Shown here piece after piece: positions 47,190 to 55,340 of a stretch of 64,000 nt of DNA. The DNA comes from Renibacterium salmoninarum ATCC 33209. GTDB lineage: Bacteria > Actinomycetota > Actinomycetes > Actinomycetales > Micrococcaceae. The position numbers were made by a program, and so were the translations under genes. The first letter of the stretch is position 1. Every line of letters starts with the position of its first letter. The stretch is from contig NC_010168.1 of the NCBI RefSeq assembly GCF_000018885.1, positions 3,091,251 to 3,155,250 of the forward strand, in the 5' to 3' direction. The notes under the pieces were generated by a model that saw nothing but the letters and a program-made list of their open reading frames with translations, had not been told where the DNA came from and ran no database searches.

Positions 47190-48632
47190 CTACGATGAAT
47201 CCGGCGCGAGCTCTGGGGCAGGCAGTTGGTAGAGATCCTGCAAGGCAGTCACTGCAGCATGCCACCCCACCATTCCGTGAACTGCTGGCCCAGGAACCGC
47301 CGCCGCAGAACACAGATACACGCCACGGACCGGCGTTCGCCAGGTCTTAGTCGAAAAGACCGGGCGGCCTAAAAGCTGTGGCAATGTCAAAGCTCCGGCA
47401 CTGATATCTCCGCCTTGATAGTTCGGGTTGTAGTGCTCGTAACCAGCTGCAGTAATCACCGAGCTGCCCAGCACTAGATCACGAGTTCCTGGCACATGCC
47501 GTTCAATTTCATCCAGGATCGTTTCACTGACATCTCGATCTGATCCGGCTGGTACATGCGTATAAGCCCAAAGCGTTTGACGACCCGCGGGCGCGCGGCT
47601 GGGGTCAACCACGCCAGGTTGGCTCAACAACACAAACGGTCGTTCTGGATGCTGCCCAGCAGCAACGGCCCGCTCACTCGCGATCATCTGTGCACGAGTG
47701 CCACCTAAATGCACGATTGGCGCCCGGCTAAGCTCCGGGTTGCGCCAGGGAATTGGTCCGGAAAGAGCCAAATCAAGTTTGCAGGAGCCATCACCGTAGC
47801 GCACTGCACGCAGACTACGACGATACCGTTCCGGGAAGGCGGCAGCACCGATCCGCTCCAGCGCACGAGCTGAGACATCGAGCAGAATCAACTCCTCGTC
47901 GAGTTCGGACAATGTCTCTATTTGCCGGTCTAGCTCGACCGAACCGCCGTGTGCCAGCAGATCAGCCAGCATTGCATCAGCAATAGCCTGCGAACCACCC
48001 TTGGCTAAAGGCCAACCCACGGTATGCGCCAAAGCGGTCAGGTAGACGCCAGCCGTTGCTGAAACTACGCCCGGGATCCTGGCGATTGAATGCGCAGAGG
48101 CTCCAGTAATCAAAGCCGGCGCGACGTCGTCGCAATAGCGCGCCTGCGCGGCGAACGTTTGCTCTGCGCCACGCAGGCCCAGCAAGACCGCAGCAGGAAC
48201 ACTCTTTGGCAGCGGCAGTAAGGGGTTCAGTAATACATCAGTTATTTCGCTCATCGAGCCCAACATAGAGCTAAAGAACCTACCGTACGCATTGCCGTCC
48301 CGACCAAGTTCCTCGATAGTCCGGTCAAGATCCCGATACGCCAAGCCTACGCGGCCGTCGTCCAGCGGGTGAGCAAACGCTAGCTCTGCGTTGCAGAATT
48401 CAATCCGCTGCGCGAGCTCAAACTCACGGAAAAACGGGGAGACTAAAGCCATCGGGTGCCCGGTGGAACATACATCGTGCCAAAAGCCAGGCAAGGTAAG
48501 TTCCGCAGTCCGGACCCCTCCACCCACCGTCGAGCTGAGCTCGTAAACCTTCACCTCGAGGCCAGCTCTGGCCAAAGTCACTGCTGCGGCCAAGCCGTTC
48601 GGGCCGGAGCCCACGACCGCAGCGCGGCTCAT
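47190..48632 (-). CDS. FAD-dependent oxidoreductase (phytoene desaturase-like)
   Basis: A 480-residue NAD(P)/FAD-dependent oxidoreductase of the phytoene desaturase/CrtI-like superfamily. The N-terminal FAD-binding GSGPNGLAAAVTLARAGLEV is clear, followed by LSSTVGGGVRTAELTLPGFW and DVCSTGHPMALVSPFFREFE. The C-terminal AAAVPGPAVHGMVGWHAAVT is a family hallmark. ATG 48632 overlaps the stop of the glycosyltransferase-like gene. No carotenoid genes are here, so a carotenoid role is not supported; members also oxidise other isoprenoids and amines. Confidence 0.82.
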   Translation of the reverse strand: MSRAAVVGSGPNGLAAAVTLARAGLEVKVYELSSTVGGGVRTAELTLPGFWHDVCSTGHPMALVSPFFREFELAQRIEFCNAELAFAHPLDDGRVGLAYRDLDRTIEELGRDGNAYGRFFSSMLGSMSEITDVLLNPLLPLPKSVPAAVLLGLRGAEQTFAAQARYCDDVAPALITGASAHSIARIPGVVSATAGVYLTALAHTVGWPLAKGGSQAIADAMLADLLAHGGSVELDRQIETLSELDEELILLDVSARALERIGAAAFPERYRRSLRAVRYGDGSCKLDLALSGPIPWRNPELSRAPIVHLGGTRAQMIASERAVAAGQHPERPFVLLSQPGVVDPSRAPAGRQTLWAYTHVPAGSDRDVSETILDEIERHVPGTRDLVLGSSVITAAGYEHYNPNYQGGDISAGALTLPQLLGRPVFSTKTWRTPVRGVYLCSAAAVPGPAVHGMVGWHAAVTALQDLYQLPAPELAPDSS

Positions 48633-50034
48633 TTCTGTACAGCTTGCCTGCTGAAGGCATCGACCAGCGGATCATCTGCGCCAACCCGGCGAATCGGATC
48701 GTGCTCTGGACGAAGTAGATCGCGAACTGAAAAAGCTAACAAAATGAGTGTCGCCGTGCCTGAGGCGAGCATTGCAAGCACAAAATCTGGCAAGTCGATG
48801 CTGTGCTGCGAGTTGTTGTCGCCCAGGATCACGCCCAGGTGCAAGAGCTGCGCCAAATAAAACAAAATACCGAAAACTTGCCAGATCAACAGTGATCGCC
48901 AGCGCGGCCGAGCCAGCGCAAATAACGGCAAGAGCCAGATGAGGTGTTCTGCCGAAGCGTGTTTGTCTACTAACAGAAACCATCCCACCAAAAGCAAGGC
49001 TAAATGAGCGACTCTGGGCGTGTATCGCGTAGAAAAACACAGCCAAGCCACCGCGATAATGCCAAGGACCAAAAGCACCAACGCAATAACCGATGCGTCC
49101 AGCGGGCTAAAGGCACTTAGGCCAAGCCGCTGTGCTATCGTATTTATCGCGTAATAGATCGATCCCGTTGCCGGGTCGCCATTCCAGCCCTTAGCCCAAT
49201 AAGCTGACCAGCCGGCCGGGTTCAGTAGCAGAAGTGGAAGCTTGAAAACTAACCAGCTCAAGGCCGTACCAGCCAGCAGGTTGGCGAGTTGCACCGTCAA
49301 TCTTCGACGTATTAATACCAGCACGATCGCTAAGACGATGAGAGCGGTGTAAGGCTGAGCGCAGATGGCAAAGCCCAAGACGATTCCGGCAGCCATTGTT
49401 CGCCGTCGTGAAAACAGAAACAGTCCCACCGCACCAAGTGCCGCGGCCCAGAGATCCCAACTGGAAAATACCGCAAAAAGTAATAACGGTGAAGCCGCAA
49501 AGATCGCAGCATCCCAGGGGCGACGCCGATTACTGCGTGCCAACGCGACTGTGCCAGCAATCCAGAGCAACACAGACAAGATGGAATTGAGGTCAAAAAG
49601 GCCAGTACCTGAACCTTTCCGCTGCCTGCGAAGCCCCTGAGCCAGGCGGTAATCCCGGCAATTAAACCGACCAATGGCGGGTAGCTGAACCCGCTATCTG
49701 CAGAAGAGTAAGGAAATACTTGAGCCAGGTTAAAAGTGCTGAATGCATTCGGGATTTCCGAGTAGCAAGTTGTTGAGTACTGATCTGGCGTAGTCCAGCC
49801 AAGTTGCCGGCAGTGGTCTTTGAACAGCAGCGCCAAAACGGCTGAAAGTAACACCAAAAGCACCAAGACACGTTCAACGCTGAAAAACCCGGCACTGATT
49901 TGGCCAGGCTCGGTACGTTTTCCTAGCGGACCGCCAACCAGCTCGGTGATCTTGGTTAAAAACGGATCGTTCCGGCTAGGCGCTACGATCCGCTGTGCGC
50001 GCCGGGGCCGAGTTTCCTGCATGGATCTGAGCAT
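48629..50034 (-). pseudogene. GT87-like (DUF2029) membrane glycosyltransferase, frameshifted
   Basis: A polyprenol-phosphate-mannose-dependent-type (GT87) integral membrane protein of about 460 residues broken once. The upper frame (start near ATG 50034 or 50019) reads FSVERVLVLLVLLSAVLALL and YSSADSGFSYPPLVGLIAGI, and loses register near 49610; the second frame continues SVLLWIAGTVALARSNRRRP, FAICAQPYTALIVLAIVLV and WLLPLFALARPRWRSLL to 48629. A one-base loss in the run near 49612-49620 would explain the shift. Eight or more hydrophobic segments remain. It ends at ATGA with the downstream oxidoreductase. Confidence 0.75.
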
Positions 50035-50062
50035 ACCGGCCCAACCACGAGCGCGCCCGTCG

Positions 50063-50140
50063 TTAGCCCGTCGTTAAACGAAGCAGCCCACGCTGGGCGG
50101 CGTGGGCTGCTTGCTTTGCATTTGGCTGTGATGTGAACAT
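50063..50140 (-). CDS. Possible 25-residue small protein
   Basis: A minus-strand frame ATG 50140 to TAA 50063 encodes MFTSQPNAKQAAHAAQRGLL plus RLTTG. It is preceded by a perfect AAGGAGG Shine-Dalgarno with 5-nt spacing, unusual for a chance ORF. It overlaps a hairpin at 50081-50112, which could reflect either a terminator after the small genes or structure within the ORF. It shares AAHxAxRGxL-like residues with the possible small protein at 50541-50639. I cannot assign a function, and it may be spurious. Confidence 0.35.
   Translation of the reverse strand: MFTSQPNAKQAAHAAQRGLLRLTTG
50081..50112 (-). terminator. Hairpin before the GT87-like gene
   Basis: AAGCAGCCCACG (50081-50092) pairs with CGTGGGCTGCTT (50101-50112) around an 8-nt loop. 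It lies between a cluster of small frames and the GT87-like gene on the same strand, so may terminate the small transcript; there is no long T-run on the minus side. Confidence 0.5.
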
Positions 50141-50164
50141 CAGAGCCTCCTTAGGTAGCAAGAC

Positions 50165-50296
50165 TCAGCGGATGTTCATGATGTTCAGTCGGTTCATATC
50201 GCTTTGCACGCGATCGCGAGTGCGCTCGATGCGCTTCTCATCAACAGGCGAGAAGAAAACACGCTTGATCGAGGAGATCGAGGGAAATTGCTTCAT
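50165..50296 (-). CDS. Possible 43-residue basic small protein
   Basis: A frame from ATG 50296 to TGA 50165 (MKQFPSISSIKRVFFSPVDE, then KRIERTRDRVQSDMNRLNIM) preceded by the excellent GGAGGTGACCCC Shine-Dalgarno. A GTG at 50356 in the same frame, with its own AGGAG, would give 63 residues. The product is basic and predicted helical, with no cysteine or signal peptide. No family is recognised. It is one of three tiny candidate genes with strong ribosome-binding sites between 50.0 and 50.7 kb. Confidence 0.5.
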   Translation of the reverse strand: MKQFPSISSIKRVFFSPVDEKRIERTRDRVQSDMNRLNIMNIR

Positions 50297-50540
50297 GGGG
50301 TCACCTCCTTGCAGCATTGATTGGACGGGGCTCGGGGAAATACGTTTACGGGGCACAAAAACTCCTGGGAAGAATGAATGTTCAAAGAATTCGGGCGCAA
50401 CAATATAGAGCTATTACGAAATAGTCGAAATAGAATAATTGGACGCAAAAATGCGCGAATGATTTTACGTCGGGAAATGATTCACAACAGCCACTAACCC
50501 TCTGGGATTTACGTGGAGGCGTATTACCGCCAGATCTCAG

Positions 50541-50639
50541 CTAACGGGAACCGAGAATGCCACGAGCAGAGGCCATATGAGCTGCAGCGAACCGATCGAC
50601 AGAGCCGATAATCGGTGTTGCATTTATGTTGTAAAACAT
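50541..50639 (-). CDS. Possible 32-residue small protein
   Basis: A frame from ATG 50639 to TAG 50541 (MFYNINATPIIGSVDRFAAA, then HMASARGILGSR) with the strong AAGGGAGG site 7 bp upstream, about 8-12 nt from the start. It is the first of the small candidate genes when read from the phosphatase side, and an AT-rich promoter-like stretch (TATAAATG near 50690) lies upstream. The function is unknown. It resembles the 25-residue candidate at 50063-50140 in MF start and AAHxAxRGxL-type motif. Confidence 0.45.
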   Translation of the reverse strand: MFYNINATPIIGSVDRFAAAHMASARGILGSR

Positions 50640-50791
50640 GCTGAGGCCTCCCTTCACATCGTGGCGAAATGCCCAGCATCTGCTGGGTACATTTATAACC
50701 TACACTACGAATTCACAACTTGACCACTAGAAATCGAAAATTCTTTGTGGAATTGGTCATATTCCTAAAAACGCCGTACGAATGTAAGAGT

Positions 50792-51436
50792 TTAGAGTCC
50801 CCATTGCTCAATCGCCGGGGTTCGTTTATCCCAACCGAGAGTGCACACTTTTGCTGTCCCAAGCACAAAGTGCCTGCCCTCGATAGGCGCTAATTCAAGC
50901 CAACGAGCGGTCAGGATGCGCAAGAAGTGCCCGTGCGCTACCAATAATTCGTTTTCCACCACCTCACCGGCATGCGGACCTTCGGTCTGCGGGGACAGAA
51001 TTCGGGCAATCACAGCATCGGCACGCGCAGCTACTTGCTCAATGGTCTCGCCTGCGGGCACGCCGTCGTTCCAAATCAAGTACCCTGGCCGGTCCTTACG
51101 CACCTGGGCACTCAAAACGCCTTCATAGTCGCCGTAGTCCCATTCATGCGCCAGCGGCTCGACGACGGCGTCCGCGAACCCAGCCAGCTCCGCGGTGCGA
51201 CGAGCGCGTTGAGAAGGCGAGCTAAGAACCAGGTCAAAGTCGACGCCGGTCAGGGCCGGGCGAGCGGACACCGCTTGTTCCTCGCCGTGCTCGGTGAGCG
51301 GAAGGTCCGTCAGGCCGGTGTATTGGCCACTTTTTGACCACGCCGTTTCGCCATGGCGTAGCAACCACAGCTTCGGCAATGTCACGTGGTCCCACGGCAC
51401 GGAGTCGATGGCATCATTCAACGGATCAGTGCTCAT
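50792..51436 (-). CDS. Histidine phosphatase family protein
   Basis: A phosphoglycerate-mutase-like (histidine acid phosphatase) enzyme of 214 residues from ATG 51436 (MSTDPLNDAIDSVPWDHVTL). The catalytic LRHGETAWSKSGQYTGLTDL carries the nucleophilic His (RHG), and the later VAHGHFLRILTARWLEL carries the second His. The ATG overlaps the cca stop by 11 bp. Extension to 51583 is within cca and rejected. Family members hydrolyse phosphoesters; the substrate is unclear. Confidence 0.83.
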   Translation of the reverse strand: MSTDPLNDAIDSVPWDHVTLPKLWLLRHGETAWSKSGQYTGLTDLPLTEHGEEQAVSARPALTGVDFDLVLSSPSQRARRTAELAGFADAVVEPLAHEWDYGDYEGVLSAQVRKDRPGYLIWNDGVPAGETIEQVAARADAVIARILSPQTEGPHAGEVVENELLVAHGHFLRILTARWLELAPIEGRHFVLGTAKVCTLGWDKRTPAIEQWGL

Positions 51437-52889
51437 TTTTTGTGCTCGCTTCAGTGTCGTCTGTTGAAATCTCAACAGGCTTATTGTCTTGCCACCAGAG
51501 TTCCAAACGCCGTTGCGCCTCTTCAGCACCCAACGGTCCGTGCTCCATCCGCTCTTCGAGGAGGAACTTATAAGCCTTGCCAACCACCGGACTCGGCTTC
51601 AGATCCAGAATCGCCATAATTTGCGCGCCGTCGAGGTCGGGCCGAATGGCACCAAGTTCCTCTTGTTCCGCCAGCTCAGCGATTCGGTGCTCCAAATCGT
51701 CGTAGGCAAAAGCAAGACGATCCGCCTTCTTTTGATTTCGCGTGGTCACATCAGAACGTGTCAGCCGGTGCAGGCGCTCCAGTACCGGACCAGCATCCGT
51801 GACGTAGCGTCGCACAGCTGAGTCGGTCCAGCCCGCCTCACCATAGCCGTAGAAGCGCATATGCAGCTCAACCAGCCGGGCAACAGCCTTGATGGTGTCG
51901 TTGTCGAACCGCAAGGCTTTCATCCGCTTAGCCGTCAATTTCGCGCCGACCATATCGTGGTGCCGGAAGCTCACCGCGCCGGAAGGCTCGAATCGTCGGG
52001 TAGCTGGTTTGCCGACGTCGTGCATAAGCGCGGCAAAGCGCAAAACGAAGTCGGGGCCGGGCACGGGGCCATCAGGACCAGTTTCGAGCGCGGCCGCTTG
52101 TTCCAGGACTTGTAAAGAATGTTGATAGACGTCTTTGTGCCGATGGTGCTCGTCCACCTCGAGCTGCAGCGCTGAAACTTCTGGCAGCATCTGATCGGCT
52201 AGCCCGGTGTTTACCAGCACATCGACGCCAAGACGCGCTTGCGGAGCGCAGATCAACTTAGTTAGTTCATCTCGAACCCGCTCAGCAGAGATGATATTTA
52301 TCCGTTCTGCCATTGCGATCATCGCGCCCTCAACCTCCGGGTGCAGCGAGACACCCAGCTGAGCTACAAAACGGGCTGCACGCATCATCCGGAGCGGATC
52401 ATCCGAAAAGGAAGCCTCCGCTCGCCCAGGAGTACGCAAAACCCCCGCATAAAGATCTCTAATGCCACCGTACGGATCAACCAGCTCCATACCAGGCAAC
52501 CGCAGCGCCATCGCGTTCATCGTGAAATCGCGTCGCTGAAGATCTGCCTCAAGCGAATCACCGAAGGCCACCTCCGGCTTCCGTGAATCCGCATCGTAGG
52601 CTTCGGCTCGGTAGGTGGTGACCTCAATAGTGAAATCACGTTTGCGCAATCCGATGGTGCCAAAGGCGCGGCCGATCTCCCAGACTGCATCCGCCCAGCT
52701 TCGCACCACGACAAGGGTTTCATCCGGGATGGCATCGGTCGTGAAATCCAGGTCCGGCGACTGCCGACCTAAAAAGAGATCACGTACCGGCCCGCCGACT
52801 AAGGAGAGTTCAAAACCGGCGTCGACAAAGCGTTGTCCTAGCTCAAGGACTATCGGATCAAGGGTGGAGCTGTCCAGAACCTGCATCAT
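51426..52889 (-). CDS. cca: CCA tRNA nucleotidyltransferase
   Basis: Adds or repairs the 3'-CCA of tRNA. The 487-residue protein starts MMQVLDSSTLDPIVLELGQR; the nucleotidyltransferase head has the GGPVRDLFLGRQSPDLDFTT motif (GS-x-R/DxD type), then RRDFTMNAMAL, and a C-terminal HD phosphodiesterase domain (AALMHDVGKPATRRFEPSGA), the poly(A) polymerase-related actinobacterial arrangement. AAGGAACT precedes the ATG. It is divergent from the NUDIX gene (30 bp gap), as in other actinobacteria near the murJ locus. Confidence 0.93.
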   Translation of the reverse strand: MMQVLDSSTLDPIVLELGQRFVDAGFELSLVGGPVRDLFLGRQSPDLDFTTDAIPDETLVVVRSWADAVWEIGRAFGTIGLRKRDFTIEVTTYRAEAYDADSRKPEVAFGDSLEADLQRRDFTMNAMALRLPGMELVDPYGGIRDLYAGVLRTPGRAEASFSDDPLRMMRAARFVAQLGVSLHPEVEGAMIAMAERINIISAERVRDELTKLICAPQARLGVDVLVNTGLADQMLPEVSALQLEVDEHHRHKDVYQHSLQVLEQAAALETGPDGPVPGPDFVLRFAALMHDVGKPATRRFEPSGAVSFRHHDMVGAKLTAKRMKALRFDNDTIKAVARLVELHMRFYGYGEAGWTDSAVRRYVTDAGPVLERLHRLTRSDVTTRNQKKADRLAFAYDDLEHRIAELAEQEELGAIRPDLDGAQIMAILDLKPSPVVGKAYKFLLEERMEHGPLGAEEAQRRLELWWQDNKPVEISTDDTEASTKNEH

Positions 52890-52929
52890 AGTTCCTTAAG
52901 CCTGCCAGACTTTCGTTAGAGTGGAGTGC

Positions 52930-53472
52930 ATGGCCCATCCAGTTCCGAGTGCACCCAAGCGCACGCCGTTGCCTTCGGCGATCAATGCGCAGAGCGCTCC
53001 CGGCCAATCGCTGGGCAATTTATCTTTTTTGCCCACCGTGGAAGAAGTGTCAGCGGGCGGCGTCGTAGTGGATAAACACGACGGCGTTTTGCGCGTTGCG
53101 ATCATTGCCAGACTGAATCGCGGCGGTCGAGTTGAGTGGTGTCTACCCAAAGGTCATCCAGAGGGCGATGAAACCCATGCGCAAGCTGCGGTCCGCGAAA
53201 TTGCTGAAGAAACCGGCATCGAAGGCGAAGTCCTTGCTCCCCTAGGCAGCATCGATTACTGGTTTACCGTAACCGGACACCGCGTGCACAAAACCGTCCA
53301 CCATTTTTTGCTTCGCGCCACTGGCGGTGAGCTGACGATAGAAAACGATCCGGACCACGAGGCCATTGATGTTGCCTGGGTGGAAATGCCAGACCTAGCG
53401 AAACGCTTGTCGTTTCCCAACGAACGCAGAATTGCCGATTTAGCTGGCGCAAGTTTGCCAACGGACTTTTGA
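52930..53472 (+). CDS. NUDIX hydrolase
   Basis: A 180-residue NUDIX hydrolase near cca and murJ, a conserved actinobacterial neighbourhood (the mycobacterial counterpart is mutT4-like). The NUDIX box is visible: GHPEGDETHAQAAVREIAEE followed by TGI. N-terminal LPTVEEVSAGGVVVDKHDGV and C-terminal MPDLAKRLSFPNERRIADLA belong to this subfamily. ATG 52930 (MAHPVPSAPKR) or the upstream GTG 52921. The substrate is unknown, though neighbours favour envelope or nucleotide housekeeping. It is followed by murJ after about 54 bp. Confidence 0.87.
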   Translation: MAHPVPSAPKRTPLPSAINAQSAPGQSLGNLSFLPTVEEVSAGGVVVDKHDGVLRVAIIARLNRGGRVEWCLPKGHPEGDETHAQAAVREIAEETGIEGEVLAPLGSIDYWFTVTGHRVHKTVHHFLLRATGGELTIENDPDHEAIDVAWVEMPDLAKRLSFPNERRIADLAGASLPTDF

Positions 53473-53526
53473 AACACAGGCTTCGAAGCATCTCCCTCGA
53501 AGGCTCGCATGAAATGATGGCGCCAA

Positions 53527-55251
53527 ATGTCAGAACAGATTAGTGCACCGCAAACCGGGCCAATCAGCACCATAGAGGTGGAGCCGCCCAGAATAAATGC
53601 GGCTAAATCCAGTGCCGTGATGGCTGCCGGAACTTTACTCTCCCGAGTACTGGGCTTCGTTAAAGGCGCTCTCGTTGCCGCGGCTTTAGGTGCAACAACG
53701 AATGGTGTGTCAGATATTTTTGAAATATCGAATACGCTACCGAACCTGATTTACATCATGCTGGCGGGCGGCGTCTTCAACACCGTTCTGGTGCCACAAA
53801 TTATTAAGGCCAGCAAGCAACCGGATCGTGGCGCTGATTTCTTGAGCCGCCTCTTGACCCTGGGTGGCGTAGCTCTGGCACTGCTGACTATTGCCGCAAC
53901 GTTGCTTTCTTCACCGCTACTGCACCTCATCACTGAGGACTGGAATCAAAGTCAGTTGCGCCTGGGCACTCAATTAGCTTACCTGTTGATACCGCAGATT
54001 TTTTTCTACGGCATCTACGCCCTGCTAGGTCAGATCCTCAACGCTAATGACCGCTTTGGCGCCTATATGTGGGCTCCGGTGCTCAATAATGTCGTCGCCA
54101 TTGCCGGCTTAGCCGTGTTTATAGCGGTGCGAGGAACGGCGGAACAGAATCCTCTTAGCGTGGAAAATTGGGGCTCCACCCAGACTTGGATCCTCGCCGG
54201 TAGCGCCACGCTAGGCATTCTCCTTCAGTCAGTTATTTTGATCGTGCCAGTCAAACGACTTGGCTTGGGCTTGCGCTTCAAATGGGGTTGGCGCGGCATG
54301 GGACTCGGCCACACTGGAAAAATTGCCGGCTGGGCACTGGGCACCATGATCATCGGTCAGCTATCTTTCATCCTGGTAACCAAAATTGCCAGTGCTGCAA
54401 CCGGTGCGAAGGCTTACGCTGGAACCAAAGACATCGCCGGTCCATTCGTCTTTAGCCGCGGAATGGATATCTATCTTCTGCCGCACTCCGTGATTGTGCT
54501 CTCGATCGCTACGGTATTTTTCAATCAGTTAAGCCGGGCCGCCTCCAACGGAAATAAGGCTGCGGTTCGGGCAACGACGTCGAGACTACTGCGCACGGTC
54601 GGCGTTGCCACAATATTTTCCGCAGTCGTCTTATTGGTGCTGTCCGCTCCGATCGGCATGTTGCTTGGTGGCGGAAGTGCACGGGGTGGTCTGTCAATAG
54701 GCATCGCGGTCGCGGTACTCGCGCTCAGCTCACCATTTTTCAGCTTCAACTTCATGCTCAATAGGGTCTTCTATGCCATGGAGGACGCCAAAACGCCCTT
54801 TTATATCCAAGCTTTCATCGTGCTTTTGACCGTTATTACCGCACTGATAGTTAGCGCCGTCCCGGTATCTGTGTTGTCATATTCGCTCTTGGGCACCGTC
54901 GCAATCGTCAATTTCGTGGCACCGATAGTCTCCACTATGGTTCTTCGAGTCAAACTTGGCGACTTTGGCATTTGGCGCATCATTCGGGCGCATGTGCAGT
55001 ATGCCGTTGCCGCAGCATTCTCCGGCATTATCGGTGGCTTATTTATGGTTGGTTTTGGCTTGTTAAGTTTTGCCGACGGTAGCTACGACGGGTTTATCTG
55101 GCAGGGCTACCTTTCCGCCATCGTGGTAATCGCCGTCGTCGGCTCTGTAATGGCTCTGTGTTACTTCTTGGCCCTTCGTTTAATGAACGTGAGTGAGCTC
55201 AACGACCTGATCGCGCCAATTATGCGGCGTTTTTCACGCCGAGCTTCCTGA
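53527..55251 (+). CDS. murJ: Lipid II flippase MurJ (MviN)
   Basis: MurJ flips undecaprenyl-PP-MurNAc-pentapeptide-GlcNAc across the membrane for peptidoglycan synthesis. The 574-residue protein has about 14 helices and MviN motifs: LSRVLGFVKGALVAAALGAT, YIMLAGGVFNTVLVPQIIKA with the periphery of R-x-x-GF, and GIYALLGQILNANDRFGAYM, plus FVFSRGMDIYLLPHSVIVLS in the C-lobe. ATG 53527. The actinobacterial long form also carries a pseudokinase domain C-terminal to MurJ; here that part seems to be separately encoded by the next gene, 38 bp downstream. Confidence 0.92.
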   Translation: MSEQISAPQTGPISTIEVEPPRINAAKSSAVMAAGTLLSRVLGFVKGALVAAALGATTNGVSDIFEISNTLPNLIYIMLAGGVFNTVLVPQIIKASKQPDRGADFLSRLLTLGGVALALLTIAATLLSSPLLHLITEDWNQSQLRLGTQLAYLLIPQIFFYGIYALLGQILNANDRFGAYMWAPVLNNVVAIAGLAVFIAVRGTAEQNPLSVENWGSTQTWILAGSATLGILLQSVILIVPVKRLGLGLRFKWGWRGMGLGHTGKIAGWALGTMIIGQLSFILVTKIASAATGAKAYAGTKDIAGPFVFSRGMDIYLLPHSVIVLSIATVFFNQLSRAASNGNKAAVRATTSRLLRTVGVATIFSAVVLLVLSAPIGMLLGGGSARGGLSIGIAVAVLALSSPFFSFNFMLNRVFYAMEDAKTPFYIQAFIVLLTVITALIVSAVPVSVLSYSLLGTVAIVNFVAPIVSTMVLRVKLGDFGIWRIIRAHVQYAVAAAFSGIIGGLFMVGFGLLSFADGSYDGFIWQGYLSAIVVIAVVGSVMALCYFLALRLMNVSELNDLIAPIMRRFSRRAS

Positions 55252-55340
55252 TTCAGTGGGCCTGGATCAGCTAGGATCGGAAGTTAGAGTTGCAACCGGA
55301 GCTGAATCGTTTGCCAACCATTCAGCTTGAGGAGGAGACG

